NCBI RefSeq assembly: GCF_965638725.1
Contig: NC_134962.1
Coordinates: 2,115,501 to 2,179,500 of the forward strand
Length of the DNA: 64,000 nucleotides
From: Aptenodytes patagonicus
Lineage: Eukaryota > Chordata > Aves > Sphenisciformes > Spheniscidae
Reading direction: 5' to 3'
In this document: positions 10,787-21,906 of the stretch, piece by piece
Position numbering within the stretch: the stretch's first letter is position 1
Layout: every line of letters begins with the position of its first letter
Notes under the pieces: generated by a model
Told to the model about the DNA's origin: nothing
The model's database searches: none
The model's input: only the letters and a program-made list of their open reading frames with translations
Made by a program: the position numbers and the translations under genes

Positions 10787-12181
10787 CTAAACCCGCTCCT
10801 TCAGAGCCAGAGCTTCTTCCTCGGCGGTGCTGCCTGACCCTGGGCTCTCAGCCTGATCCTGGATGTTAAAATACAGCGAGTCGTCGAAGCAGAGCTGCTC
10901 AGGAGGCCGGGCCAGGCAGGGCAGCCGGAGCACGGCACCGGCGAGCAGCCCGGCGAGCAGCGAGCCGCCGATGGCCACCGCCAGCCCTGCGGCCTGGCAC
11001 AGCGCCTGCCTGCCCGCCCCGCGGTCCCCCCACCGTCCCCCCGCCGCCTCGCTGGCATTGCCCCCGACGGGGGACATCTGGGAGAAGGGGGACCCAGAGG
11101 TGTCCTCGGATGCCACCAGGATGGCCACGGCGCTAGCTGCGGCGCCGAGGATGCCGGGCAAGCCATGGAGGTTGTGGATGCCGCACTGGTCCTGGAGCGT
11201 GAGCTTCCTCGCCAGGAATGGGGTGAGGAACCTGAAGCCAAGGACGCATGCCACAGCTGAGAGGCTGCCCAGGGCAAGAGCGGCCACCGGTGGCACGGCC
11301 ATGTCAGCCACCGCGCCGATGGCCACCCCACCGGCCAGGCTGCCGTTCTGCAGGTGGCCGGGGCTGAGCTTACCGTCCCTCTCCAGCAGGCTGGAGGCCA
11401 CCACAGTGGTCACGGCGCTGGCGCTCATGGCCAGGAGAGTGTTCAGGATGGCGCGATGCTGGGCAACTCCTGGTTGGCAGAGGACGGCCACGAAGCTGGG
11501 CCAGAAAACCCAGAGGATGAGTGTCCCCACGAGGGACAGGAGGTCGGAGCGGGGTGTTGGGGTCTCCTTGGGGTGCACTGGCTGCCGCGCCGCCCCAAAC
11601 AGAGCCTTGGACACGCCAAGGCCGAAATAGCAGGAGAAGACGTGGATCGTGATGGTGCCCCCCACGTCGAGGACACCCAGACGGGTGACGATGGCCCACT
11701 CGCTGGCAAGGTAGATGGGGACTTCACAGGTGGCCACAACGAGGAGCTGGCAGGGGCTGGTCCTCCCCAGGATGGCCCCCACGGAGATGAGCACTGTAAC
11801 GGCAGCGAACTCGGCGGTGAGGAGGTTGTGGAGGTCCAGGTGTACCTGGCCGTGGTGGAAGTGATGGAGCAAGCCCTGCAGCACCAGCGCCCATTGCGTG
11901 GAGAAGTTGAGCAGAAGGAAGTTGTGGGCGATGGCGCTGAGCCCGTAGAGGGGCAGGAACGTCAGCAAGAGCCCCAGCCCCACCACCAGCATCACCTGGA
12001 TGTCCTGGAAGAGGGGGAAGATGCCGTAGAGCTGGTTGGCCACCAAGTTGCCATCCTCCGCCCGCGCCGAGGGCTCGTCGTAGGTGACGAAGATGGCGAA
12101 GAAGAGGAGCAGGGCGCCCTGGAAGAGCCCCAGGGAGAGGGGCAGGAGGCGGTGGGGGCGGGTGGGGGGTGGCGCGGCCAT
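10787..12181 (-). CDS. Rh-type ammonium transporter, single-exon gene
   Basis: 464 codons, ATG at 12181-12179 and stop TAG at 10789-10787, with no intron; classical Rh glycoprotein genes have about ten exons. A polytopic membrane protein with about 12 hydrophobic segments. Rh-family hallmarks include GGTITIHVFSCYFGL (pore His in the Amt/Rh signature), LWVFWPSF, AILNTLLAMSAS, QNGSLAGGVAIGA, FLTPFLARKLTLQDQCG, CGIHNLHGLPGILG (second pore His) and LRLPC near the C terminus. Both pore histidines and the Asp two residues before the GG of the first signature are kept, so it probably conducts NH3/NH4+ and perhaps CO2. The N-glycosylation sequon of the first extracellular loop, common in RHBG/RHCG, is missing. 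The frame stays open 117 codons further upstream, but ATG 12181 has a good context (G at -3 and +4) and sits where family proteins begin. It could be the non-mammalian Rhp lineage or a retrocopy of RHBG/RHCG. Confidence 0.88.
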   Translation of the reverse strand: MAAPPPTRPHRLLPLSLGLFQGALLLFFAIFVTYDEPSARAEDGNLVANQLYGIFPLFQDIQVMLVVGLGLLLTFLPLYGLSAIAHNFLLLNFSTQWALVLQGLLHHFHHGQVHLDLHNLLTAEFAAVTVLISVGAILGRTSPCQLLVVATCEVPIYLASEWAIVTRLGVLDVGGTITIHVFSCYFGLGVSKALFGAARQPVHPKETPTPRSDLLSLVGTLILWVFWPSFVAVLCQPGVAQHRAILNTLLAMSASAVTTVVASSLLERDGKLSPGHLQNGSLAGGVAIGAVADMAVPPVAALALGSLSAVACVLGFRFLTPFLARKLTLQDQCGIHNLHGLPGILGAAASAVAILVASEDTSGSPFSQMSPVGGNASEAAGGRWGDRGAGRQALCQAAGLAVAIGGSLLAGLLAGAVLRLPCLARPPEQLCFDDSLYFNIQDQAESPGSGSTAEEEALALKERV

Positions 12182-12254
12182 CCCAGAGCGGACAGGAGGG
12201 GACGGTGACCGGCAGGGCGGCTGGGCGTGGGGCGTCAGCTGGGCAGCACTCGCG

Positions 12255-12315
12255 GGGTGAGCTCTGCTCACTCCTACCTCGGGGGTTTTATGGCCACGGT
12301 TAATTTTTAACTGAA
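12255..12315 (-). promoter_or_regulatory. Putative promoter of the Rh-type gene: TATA-like box and HNF1-like palindrome
   Basis: On the minus strand, CATAAAAC (12292-12285) lies about 105 bases upstream of the ATG and would place initiation near 12255-12262. Just upstream, 12299-12311 reads GTTAATTTTTAAC, which differs from the HNF1 consensus GTTAATNATTAAC at one position. HNF1 factors drive kidney, liver and gut genes, which would suit an ammonia transporter. The motifs are seen; promoter use is inferred. Confidence 0.45.
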
Positions 12316-12699
12316 GATATATGTGCCAGAAAAGGAGTTTTTTTCCCCCTCCCTTCTTTAAACACAATGCCCATAAATCACCCACGTGCTCTTGTTTGGC
12401 CGCCATAAAAAGTGAGGGGACGGGTATGATTTTGAAGGGAAACAAGAGAAACCTGCCATGAGGCAGAGTGTGGAGAAGGATGACCTGCGAGGAGCCGCCC
12501 AGGGACGAGGGTACCACGGCACGCACCCCCATTTAACCCATCCCCATTCCCGGGAGCAGCGACCGCGCTGCTGAAGCCCCCAGAGTGATGCTGGGAGCTC
12601 AGACTCCCCCAGCTCCCGGCCTGGCTCTGCCGCATCCCACCCGGGGGTGGCTCCGGCACCACCACCCCACGCTGCGGGATGATGCGCGTTTTGCTCGGC

Positions 12700-13140
12700 A
12701 ACTGCCCGGATTTTGCAAAGCGCCATAAAGCTCCGAAATCGGGGCCGAAAAGATCGTTTTCTCACAGGTTTGCGTTGGCTTGAATGGCTGGAAATTCATT
12801 AACAATTAGTGAGCGAGAAAAACAAAGCCCAGAGCAGCCAAGCAGCTACCCCGAAGTTTCTGGGTTGCTGCTTAGTGTGACATTTTGCCAGTGAATGTCT
12901 GGAAAAAAAAAAAATATATGAGAACCACAAGAACAAAAGGCAGAAGGGTTGGTAAATATTTGTTCCAGAGAGAAGATATTTTTGTGCTGTCCCTGATCTC
13001 AACACCCCTGCCGCGGGCGCTGGCTCCGTGCCGCTCTTCGTCATTGTTACTGGAGGATGAGGCAGGCGAGGGCGCAAAATGGGAAACAATTGTTGAATAA
13101 TCTGCGCGAGACTCCTCTGCCAAACCCTCCACGGCCATTT
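12700..13140. promoter_or_regulatory. AT-rich candidate regulatory element with several SOX-like cores
   Basis: A unique AT-rich sequence carrying ATTAACAATTAG, AAACAAAGC, AGAACAAAAGG, TATTTGTTCC, TCATTGTTAC and the palindrome AACAATTGTT (13085-13094). It lies just upstream of the minus-strand Rh-type gene and far downstream of SOX18, so it may serve either. Confidence 0.35.
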
Positions 13141-15199
13141 TTCAACCCAAAGACACTGGAAATGGGGGCAATGTATAGGAGGAGGAGGTGCTGCTTTGAA
13201 GGCAGCGCCTCTGGGGGTTGAGGAGGGGTTGCGTTGCGCCCAAGCCGTGGCCAACAGCAGCGGAGGGGTGGTGAGAGCTGCAGGGGTTTACGTGATGGGA
13301 CCCAGGATGCTTTGTCTGCCCGTAACGTGTCCCTGCCGCATGGCCGGTGCCGCTAATGGCAGTGGATGCTCCCACAGGGATCCCTTCCCCAAGGAAGTGT
13401 GGGTCTGGGGTCTCCGCGGTGCCGTACGGCTCTCTCCGGTGTCCCCGGGGTGGCTGAGGACGGGGTGGGATGGGTGGGCAGGATGATCCCATTGCTCCTG
13501 CCCGTGCCCGTACTGGGGCACAGCCCGACCCACCGCCCGCGGCTGCTGCCGGCTCCCACCTCCACCAGGAGCAGGGACGAGGGACGAGGGGATGCAGGTG
13601 AAGCCTCCCCCACCCCTTGCTGGTATAAAAAAGGCAAAGAAAGGCGATTTAAAGCCCCCCGACCCCTCACCTGTAACCCTTCGCATGCCACACTAGCTCG
13701 CCAAAGGGATTTTCAAGGGGAGAGCCTGGAGCAGTAAAACCTCTTTGGCTGATGGCAGGTGACATAAAACCCCAGGGTGATCCTTGGAGCAGGCAGCGCT
13801 CCTGAAATGGAGGAGCCGGGCTGCTCGTAAAGAGCTGGGAGAAGCATTTTGGCACCGGCTGAGCAAGGGAGCCGCATGTGAGCAAGGGTAGGGCTCACCC
13901 CGGCGTGCCGGACGCCGGAGTGCTCGCTGCTGCGTGCTTGGCGCTGCACGCTCGCTCCTCTCCTGCTGCCCTGCAGCGGCTCAGCCCTCCCCTTCCTACT
14001 TCGGTTTGAAGCTTTTTTAAGGTGAGGTTAAATAAAATGCTAAAAGAAAAAAGCTTTTGAACAGGTCTTTTAAAAAGCAGAGTGCTTCGAAGATTTCAAG
14101 GTTATGGCACAGTGCCTCCTGCAACAGAAGGAGGAAGATACTGGAGGAGACGCGTCCTCCTGGAGCATCCCAGCGCTGCCAGGTCTGCTGGAGCGGACAA
14201 GCATCATGTTGGAAGGTTTGGGGTGTAAAAGCCCTCCTGGATCCGGCTGTCACCTCTGGCAAGGGGCGGAGGCGCGGGGATGCCGGGAGGTTGGGGTGCC
14301 CTCACCGGACTTGGCTTGCCGGGTCAATAGGCGCTGTGCGGGGGCACACGGGGAAGCGGCAGCGTGGGGTCGGGCTGCCGGCCTCGGTGCTTGGGGACAG
14401 GGACGTTTTGGGAGGTGACACGGCTCCTTATCTCGGTCGGTGGGTGACAGGGAGTTGCAGGGTCAGCGGGATGTCCCTGGACACGTGCTCTTTTTCCACC
14501 TGGAAGTTTTGCCCTGGCAGCACTCGGGGATTTGGGATGCTTATCTGGGCTCCCAGAGGGACAGAAGCCAACGGAGGGGCTCCCCTGCAACCCGCAGCCC
14601 CTCGCATCCCTCCCGCTAGCATCCCCGGACCTGCTGCATCCAACGCGGGCCTGAGCCGTGCCGGCACATGGGCACACGCAGAGACCGGGGCCAACCACCA
14701 CCACGCTCCTTTGCCAAGCCGTTGGGTACCACCATCCCCTTCCCCTGGGAAAAAGGCCTTCCCGTTTAGCCTCCCCGCTTCCCAAACCAGACGAGGTGCA
14801 AAGAGCAGCGATGCCCAAGTGCTCCCCGGGCCAAAGACCCCACTGCAGAGAGGGGGGAAACCCTGCCGGGGTGAAGATTAAACTATAACCTTTATGGCAC
14901 CCATAAAAGAAGGTCGAAGTTTCAAGAGGTCGCTGGGAAGGTGAAAGTCCCCCCTGGCCCTGGAGAACCCCCGAGGGCAGCGAATGATTAACCCTGCGGT
15001 GCAGGGTGCACCGGTGGGCTGCCACGGTCCTTGCGGGGAGGACCCGGCACCGGGGGGAAGGTCCGGTCCCTCCAGTAACATTTTCCAGGCACGGAGAGTT
15101 TTCTTTCGGCACCGAAGGAGCGGGGATGGAGGAAGCATCTGGTGAGGGCTGGGGCGGCGGGGAGGGGACCATTGAATTCCACCCCCCACGTCCCCCTTT

Positions 15200-15620
15200 C
15201 ACTGTGTGGGCAGTTGTTTTATGACAGGAGGACTGGGGAACCATTTTAGCGTGATCCACGCTGAGACTGCTAGAGGAGTTCCCCGCTGAGGGCTGGATAC
15301 AAAGAAAAGCTGAATTAACCGAGGGTCATATAAGGCAACAGGATCTGACAGATCCGAGCCAATATATGCTGGCAACAGCCAGTCCATGGCACTGTGAGAA
15401 AACACTCCTGCAAATTTAACAAATCCCTATGGTCTAGAAAGTCATGTACAAGAAATTACTAATGAAGGGATCTAGTCATATCTGGATTTCCAGACGTTGG
15501 TCATGCTCCCACCGCGTTTTGCAGGCCATATAAGTACATGGATCTGAATCCCGGGTGCTGGAGACCGGGAAGATTGTTCCGATCGTCTTGTCTGACCTCC
15601 TGCGTCAGACGAGGGCTCCC
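15200..15620. other. AT-richer segment, possibly ancient repeat or conserved element
   Basis: A sharp drop in GC relative to both flanks, with unique-looking sequence. It includes the small hairpin GGATCTGACAGATCC (15341-15355). Its right end (about 15555-15610, with TTGTCTGACCTCCTG) resembles the conserved segment of old amniote CR1/L3-type LINEs. No coding frame is convincing. Confidence 0.3.
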
Positions 15621-16409
15621 GGCGAGGAGGGGATGCTCAGCCCAGCCGGGCGGTGGCGGCCGGATCCTGCAGCCGTGCCAGGCTGGGGTTGGCCGGAGAA
15701 GGTTTGGGAATGCCGTAGTGGCACTGGGGTGGCTGGGTGCCCCCACCCCGTGGCGATGCGCTGGCGCCCGGGGATGGGTGCTGGGGACCCGCTGCCAGGC
15801 AGGAGGGAGCAGGAGCTCCAGCCTCACCCCCATGGGGCTGCGAGCGGACGCCCGGCCGAGGCACCGCGCGGTGGGAAGGGACTGCCGACGGCACCCCCAG
15901 CCTCGGCATCGCTCCTCTCCCCAGCCGCTCTCCCGAGCCCGGAGCACCCCAAAAACCTCCGTTCCCTAAAGATCCTGCCAGCAAGCCGGGCTGCCCACGG
16001 AGCTGCGCCTGGTTTCTGCTCTGGCCCCTCTGTAGGTCCTACATAAACACCCGCCTGGTGTCTAAGCGAGCCGGGAGTGAGCACCACGAGCGTTTTAAGA
16101 GCCCCGGTCCGGCTTTGACCCCAAGAGCCTCAGTGCCGGCTGTCAGGCAGCGGACGGGGGGCCAGCCCCCCCCCCCCCCCGCCTCCAGCCCCTCGCAGCC
16201 GGGTCCTACCGGGGGGGGACGACGACAAAGCCGAACAGACGTCACAGCGGCATCACGTGGGCCGAGTGGCCTTCTCCATCTTGTTAGCACATTGTGTAAC
16301 ACAACATGTGGAGGCGCTGGGACCGCACACACATGCACTCCCCGACAGCCCAACCGGGGGGAAAAGGAGGAGGAGGGGGGGGGGGGGGGGGGGAGAAAAA
16401 GAAAAAGAA

Positions 16410-16690
16410 AAAGAAAAAAAAGGAAGCAATTTAAGCTTTGAATCTTTCTCTTTAAAATGTTCTCATGGCTTCATTAGAATTTGCAGCCACAGAGGCTTTG
16501 AAGAGCATGGTATAAGGAGTGAAACATCTGGAAAAATTAGGATTAATGAAAACATAATTCCCAAGACTAAAGGAAAGATTAATCCTGCGTTACCACTTGT
16601 GTGTTCCACAGCTTTTCCCCAGCTCGTAACGCTGAACTTATTAAATCGCCCTGAGCTGAGTTTTCCTTTTTCTCTCTCCCTCCCCTATTG
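16410..16690. promoter_or_regulatory. AT-rich candidate enhancer with inverted bicoid-type homeobox sites
   Basis: A unique AT-rich block directly after a poly-G/(GAAAAA) tract. AGGATTAAT (16539-16547) and ATTAATCCT (16578-16586) form a perfect 9-nt inverted repeat, 30 nt apart. GGATTA is the core bound by OTX/PITX/GSC homeodomains. No coding potential was seen. Confidence 0.35.
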
Positions 16691-17064
16691 AGCCCAATGG
16701 AAGCGACTGATGCCAAATGTAACGATAACCAACTGTGCCGAGCGGCGCGGGCGCGAGCGCGCCGCCCGCCCCCCCCGCGCCCAGGTGGGCACCCCCCACG
16801 GGTGGGGGTCCTTGGGTGGGGGTGCCGTGGGGTGGGGGTCCTGCGGGTGCTGGGGGGGTGCTGTACCCCGGCGGGGCTGCACCTGCTCCTGTGTGCTCCT
16901 GAGCAGGATGGGGCCCGATAGGCTTGTGAGGTGGGGGGGGCGATGCTATTAAAGAATGAATAAGGAATAAACCGCCCTGCTCTGCTTTCAAATGCTCGTT
17001 TGGGTTGAGACCGAAGCGGCCCCGAGGTGCTGGCGTCGCTGGGTGACATTTCTGCAAGCGTGAG

Positions 17065-17165
17065 GCTTGCGCTGGTGCTGTCCTGTGCCGTGCCATGCTG
17101 TGCCGAGCCATGCGGTGCATGCTGTGCCGTGCCATGCCGTGCATGCCATGCCGCACGCTGTGCCC
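17065..17165. repeat. Degenerate (GTGCCATGC)n tract
   Basis: Repeated variants of TGTGCCGTGCCATGC and GTGCATGC, giving frames rich in Met, Cys, Arg and Ala on both strands. A low-complexity tandem repeat with no gene. Confidence 0.7.
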
Positions 17166-18609
17166 GCATTGGCACCACAGCTGGGCTTTGAGCAGGGCGC
17201 TGGGACACGCCAGCCCCGTGCCAGCTTGCTCTGCTGGGCTCTGGGGGCTGCAGAGGGGCTACGGCATGCCACGGCACCGGAGAGTACCGGGGGACTCGCG
17301 CCGGCTGTGCCAACCCCTGCTCGAGCCCCCTGGGCAGGGCTGGCCTGGGGTTTCGGGTGGCTCCGGAGAGGAGCTTGGCCATGTGGAGGGACCAGCTGGG
17401 GAAGATGCTCTTGGGTGACAGATGCTTTGTCCCTGTAAAATACCACAGCAAATTCCTCTTTATTTGGGACAGTGATGCCACCAGCAAGTAGCACGTGAGT
17501 GCCAGTGTTGGGTTTGGGGGGTCACATCAAATGTTTGTCCCTGCAGCTTCGTCACTGCGGACGCTAATTTGCAAAAACGGATGGAGTCGGGGTCAGAGCA
17601 TGTCTCTCCCCGGATCAAACGGCAGCGCAGCGCTCTATAGTGTGGTGCTTCTCGAGAAGAATGAAAGAATGCAGATTTCACTTCACTACATCTTCATCCA
17701 TCCCACGCTGGGCACGGGGAGGCTGGGCAGTGCCGGTCCTGTGCCGAGGCCAGCTCCGCCGAGCAGCCCCGCGCAGCTCTCCCGGCAGCCGGAGCCGGCA
17801 AACAGCTGCTCCAGCTGGCTGCCGGTGCCGGCCCCGTGCCGCTGCAGCCCCCCGTGGGGACTGGGATAAGCCGGAGGGCCGGAGGAGCCGCACGGGATGG
17901 GGACAGGGAGCAGCACCCACTCTACGAGTCCCTGCTGGGGTTTGGGTGGGCTCTTGCCTGCTGGGTGCTCCCCACGACCTTGGGGTGGGCAGGGAATCAG
18001 ACGTGGTCTGCACCCCCTCCTTGCCTGCTGCCCCTGCTGCGGTCAGGGCTGCAGCTGGCCAGGGCCGAAGGCGTTTGCCCCACGCACGGGGGAAAAGGGC
18101 TCGTTTGCCCCACGCACAGGGTCGAAGGAAGGGGGCGGAGTGCCCTGGCCACCCCCCGAGAAGGGGAGGCTCCCAGGGGGCTCGACAGGACCCCGCTCCC
18201 TCCTTCCCACGCTGCCACCCCGCTCGGCGCTCCCGCTTGTTTTCCTGAGAGGAAACCGGCAACCTTGCTATTTTTTTTTTTTTCTATTTTTTTTCCCCCC
18301 CTGTGCATGTGTGGCGCGGCGGGGCCCAGCTGGGGGGCAGCGGCGGCGGTGCCGGGTGCCGGCGGGCGCCAGGTGCCGGCGGGGCGGCGCGGGAGGTGCC
18401 CGTCGGCCACGGGGGGACAATGCCGGCGACGGCCCGCGGCGCTCACGGCCGTATTGTGTGAGCGAGGAGGAGATGGATGAAGGTCACATCCTGCCACTCT
18501 TCCGATGCCCGGCACCAGGAAAAAGCTGCGCTTTGTAAATATAAAAATAAACAACAAACTCTTCCCCCCATTTACCACCTTCCCCCCACCCTGAAGAAAA
18601 CAACAACAG

Positions 18610-18725
18610 CCCCGGCGGTATCGCAGCCACCTGCTCAGGGAAGTGATTTTTCATATAGGCAGGAAACGGGGGGTCTAATTAAATCTGGGGTCAAGAACAT
18701 AAAGGGAGAACGAAGTTTATTTAGG
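18610..18725. promoter_or_regulatory. Small AT-rich unique island
   Basis: Contains TCATATAGG, TCTAATTAAATC and AGTTTATTTAGG inside GC-rich DNA. It is a candidate non-coding conserved element by composition alone. Confidence 0.22.
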
Positions 18726-19968
18726 AGTCCTCGAGCGGGGCCGGAGGGGCGGGAGGGGGATGCTCAGCGGGGCTGTGGGTGCACATGACTCCATGGGACG
18801 GTGTTTCGGTGGGGCTGGGGGGTGGCCAGCGGGTATTTTGGCCCCAGGGTGGGTTGCAGGGCATTGGTTTCCTCCCACTATCGGGTCACCCCTGGTCCCC
18901 TCCTCCTGGTGCTGCCGGGGATGGCGGTGGCAGCTCAGTCCTCGCCAGGGCAGGGATGCACGGGAGGAGTCCTCGCCGTCCCTGTTCCCCGCGGGTGGAG
19001 AAAGGAGCCTGGGGAGCGTCACGCTTAGACCTACAAGAGTGTCCCCAGCCTTCAGCGAGATCATATGAGGTTCCTGTTTCACAAGACGGAGGTTGGCATT
19101 TCCATTGTGCTCGCCGGAGATGTGTTGCAACGGGGCAGCCGCTTCCATCCTTTGTCCTCCTCCCCACAGAGGAGGAGTCTCAGCCTCTGCCAGGGTGACC
19201 TGGCAGGTCACACCCTGCCCCCCCCCCCCCAGCTACCAAATTCGGCTCCGCTGGCAGCAGCAGCCTTCCCCAGCGGGTCCTGGCCGCGGGCATCGCCCCC
19301 ACTGCCAGCGCTCTCCGGCTCCAAAGGTGCCTCCTTGCTGCCATCACGCTGGGTGCCCTCGGCTGGGGGGTCCCCGCCAGGTGTGGGGACACTCTGCAAA
19401 GGCGATGCCCCGTCTTGAGCCGCTCCCGGTGCTGACCCCGGGGTGCCCCAGCTGCCTCTGCTGCCCGCTGCGGTGCTCCTGCCTGATTTTCACAATCCGT
19501 TAACAAACGAGGGGCTGACCCCACCAAAGTCGAACTGTGGATCCCTGGGCGCTGGTGGCAGTCCTGGCTCCTCTGGGATGATGTTACCGTCCCGGCCCCG
19601 CTCCCCTGCCCGCAGCGGGCAGCTGCCGGCTTTTAGGAAGCGCTGCAGAAACCTTCACCTTGGGTCGGGTGCTCCCAGCCCAGACCCGCTTTCTATTCCC
19701 CAGCCAGGCCCAACGCACTGCATATAAAGTAACACAGCATTGTTATGAAAAATAATTAAAACCCAACAAAAAGGCAAGCGGCAGCTGGAAGGGCTGAATC
19801 GGAGCAAGCGGGGCTGGCCGTAACCCTTTGCGGGCAGGCGGTGCGGCGTGCGGGGCCACGGGGCGGGCGGAGAAGGCAGGTCGGGCGGGGGACTGGCACC
19901 CTGCATCCCAGCTCTGCCGTCGGTGCCCGCGGGAGCGGAGGGGGAGGTGACGGGCTCGAGGCGTCCCT

Positions 19969-20056
19969 GTGCAGACCATGGGCAGGACCGGGGGGCAGAC
20001 TGTGGGCAGGATGGGGGCAGACTGCGGGCAGGACGGGGGCAGACTGCGGGCAGGAC
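19969..20056. repeat. 22-bp tandem repeat, four copies
   Basis: Three near-identical copies of a 22-bp unit (GGGGGCAGACTGCGGGCAGG plus two bases) at 19991-20012, 20013-20034 and 20035-20056, preceded by a diverged copy from 19969. The G-run spacing could support quadruplex structure. Confidence 0.8.
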
Positions 20057-21837
20057 GGGGAACGGTTCCCTGTGGGCAAGGGGTGGGGGGGCTCGTGCCC
20101 TGGGGGCTTATAAACCAACGGGATTTTTGCCCAGGCTTTAGGGATGCTGGGGAGTGCCCCGGTCCCCAAGTCCATGATGAAGGGTGGGACATGCAACCTG
20201 GGGACCGCTCAGCCCGGTGGCAGCCCATCCCCATGCCCACCCCGCAGCAAGGCATCATGTCCCTTCTGCCACCACCAAAGGGATGCAGGTGCCACCCACC
20301 GTGCCGGGCGGGTGTCCCCTCCCCGCCACCAGCATCCCACCACCGAGCTGGGTACCAGGGGCGGCGGCACGGGGACGAGGACGCGTCCCCGGCCGTGGGC
20401 CTCGCTCCAGCTGGGCGCTGTTTTGTAAGGACTCCTGGGCCTCTGCGGCGCAGAGATAAGCCCAAGAATTCGCCGTCGGTTCCAAATATCCCGTCCGCTT
20501 CCTCCCGCCGTCCTCGCCGCCGCTCCAGCCCGCTTGTCTCATTTCCGCAGCAGCGCGCTGGGGAGAGCTTCCTGTTTTCCCCCCGGCCCCGGGGCGGCGG
20601 CGGGGGGCTGCGGGGCGCGGGGAGGAAGGGCAGGACAATGGGCGCAGGCAGGGACGGGCAGCTGCCCACCTCCCGGGACGGGGGTCTGCGCTCTGTGTGT
20701 GGGTGTGGGTGTGGGTGGGGGTGTTTCCTCGGTGGCCCGGGATGGGGCTGGGAGGGAGGGGGTAGGAGGGTGGCAGCGGGGCTGGCAGGTGGCAGCGGTG
20801 GGGATGCGGGTCCTGGGCTGAGCTGAGATTGCGGATGGGGTTTCTTTCCTTTCCTTTTATTATTTCTTTTTTTCTTTAAGGGTTTTACTGTAAATCAACT
20901 CAAGCTCCCTCCGGAGCATCCTTTCTGCACCGCGGTGGGTGACACCGGCTGGAGGAGCCCCCCCCTCCACCTGGGCATCACCCCAGCGTGAGAACAGGGA
21001 TGGAGCCAGGTACCACCGCTCAGCCCAGATGCGGTGGAGCAAAGCCCTGGGTGGGGGGACCCTGCCCTCCCCGGAGAGATGAACCCCCCACCCAGAGGCA
21101 CTTTTTAGGGTCCCTCCAGTAAAACCACCTGCCACAAACCCCCCCCCAGCCGCTGCGTGGGAGAGCAGCATCCCCACGGGACTGCCACCTCCCAGGAGCC
21201 GTGCCGCGGGGCCGGGGGCCGGGATGCTGCTCCCCCATCCCAAACCGCAGCCGCGGGAAAAGAGGGATCCGCGTTCGGGCTTTGCTCGCTCTGAGCCCAG
21301 CATCCTCCCGCCGCAGGTGGGACCGGCTAGTGGGCAGCTCCGCGTCCCCCTGGTTTCGGGGAGGGGAGAAGGCTTTTGCCCCCTGGCTCCCGGACAGAGT
21401 GTGAGTGTTTACTCGGCGCCTTTCTCACCGCTCGCAGCGTGGCAGGAGTTATTCAAAGGCGGGCGGAAGCGAGCGCAGCAACTGAAACAACAATGAAAAG
21501 GAAACGGAGCTTGAAAAATTCTCCGTTCATAAATCAACTGAACTGCAGGTGATCCCCGGGCAGGAGCGAGCCGAGGAAAAGACACGGCTCGGCACGGCCG
21601 GCAGCTGGGCGGACCCCGGCCCTGCAGGCAGGGATGGGGGGGAAGGCCGGGATGCTCTGGGGTGTTCTGGGTGATGCTGGTGTCGGTGTTCTTGTTCCCG
21701 GAGTTGCACGTCGGGGGCTTTGGGGCAGGTGAGGTGGAAGTATCACTGGGTTATTTTTTATTATATATAAGCAAATCTGGGTGAGAGGGGCAAAGCTGTG
21801 CCGGGTGGATCTGCTTTCCGTGGCAGGGCCGGTGTTG

Positions 21838-21906
21838 CACGCACACGCACACGCACACACGCGCACACGCACACGCACACACACACGCGCGCACATACAC
21901 ACGCCT
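21838..21906. repeat. (CA/CG)n microsatellite
   Basis: About 70 bp of CACACG/CACACA repeats, a candidate Z-DNA-forming site. Confidence 0.85.

Noticed and set aside
11354-12208. 284-residue acidic open frame on the plus strand
   Set aside because: It is the antisense shadow of the Rh-type gene; high GC keeps the opposite strand open. No family resemblance.
12182-12532. In-frame 117-codon N-terminal extension of the Rh-type protein
   Set aside because: It contains the TATA-like and HNF1-like motifs, has no hydrophobic or family-like sequence, and Rh proteins start near the MAAPPP position.
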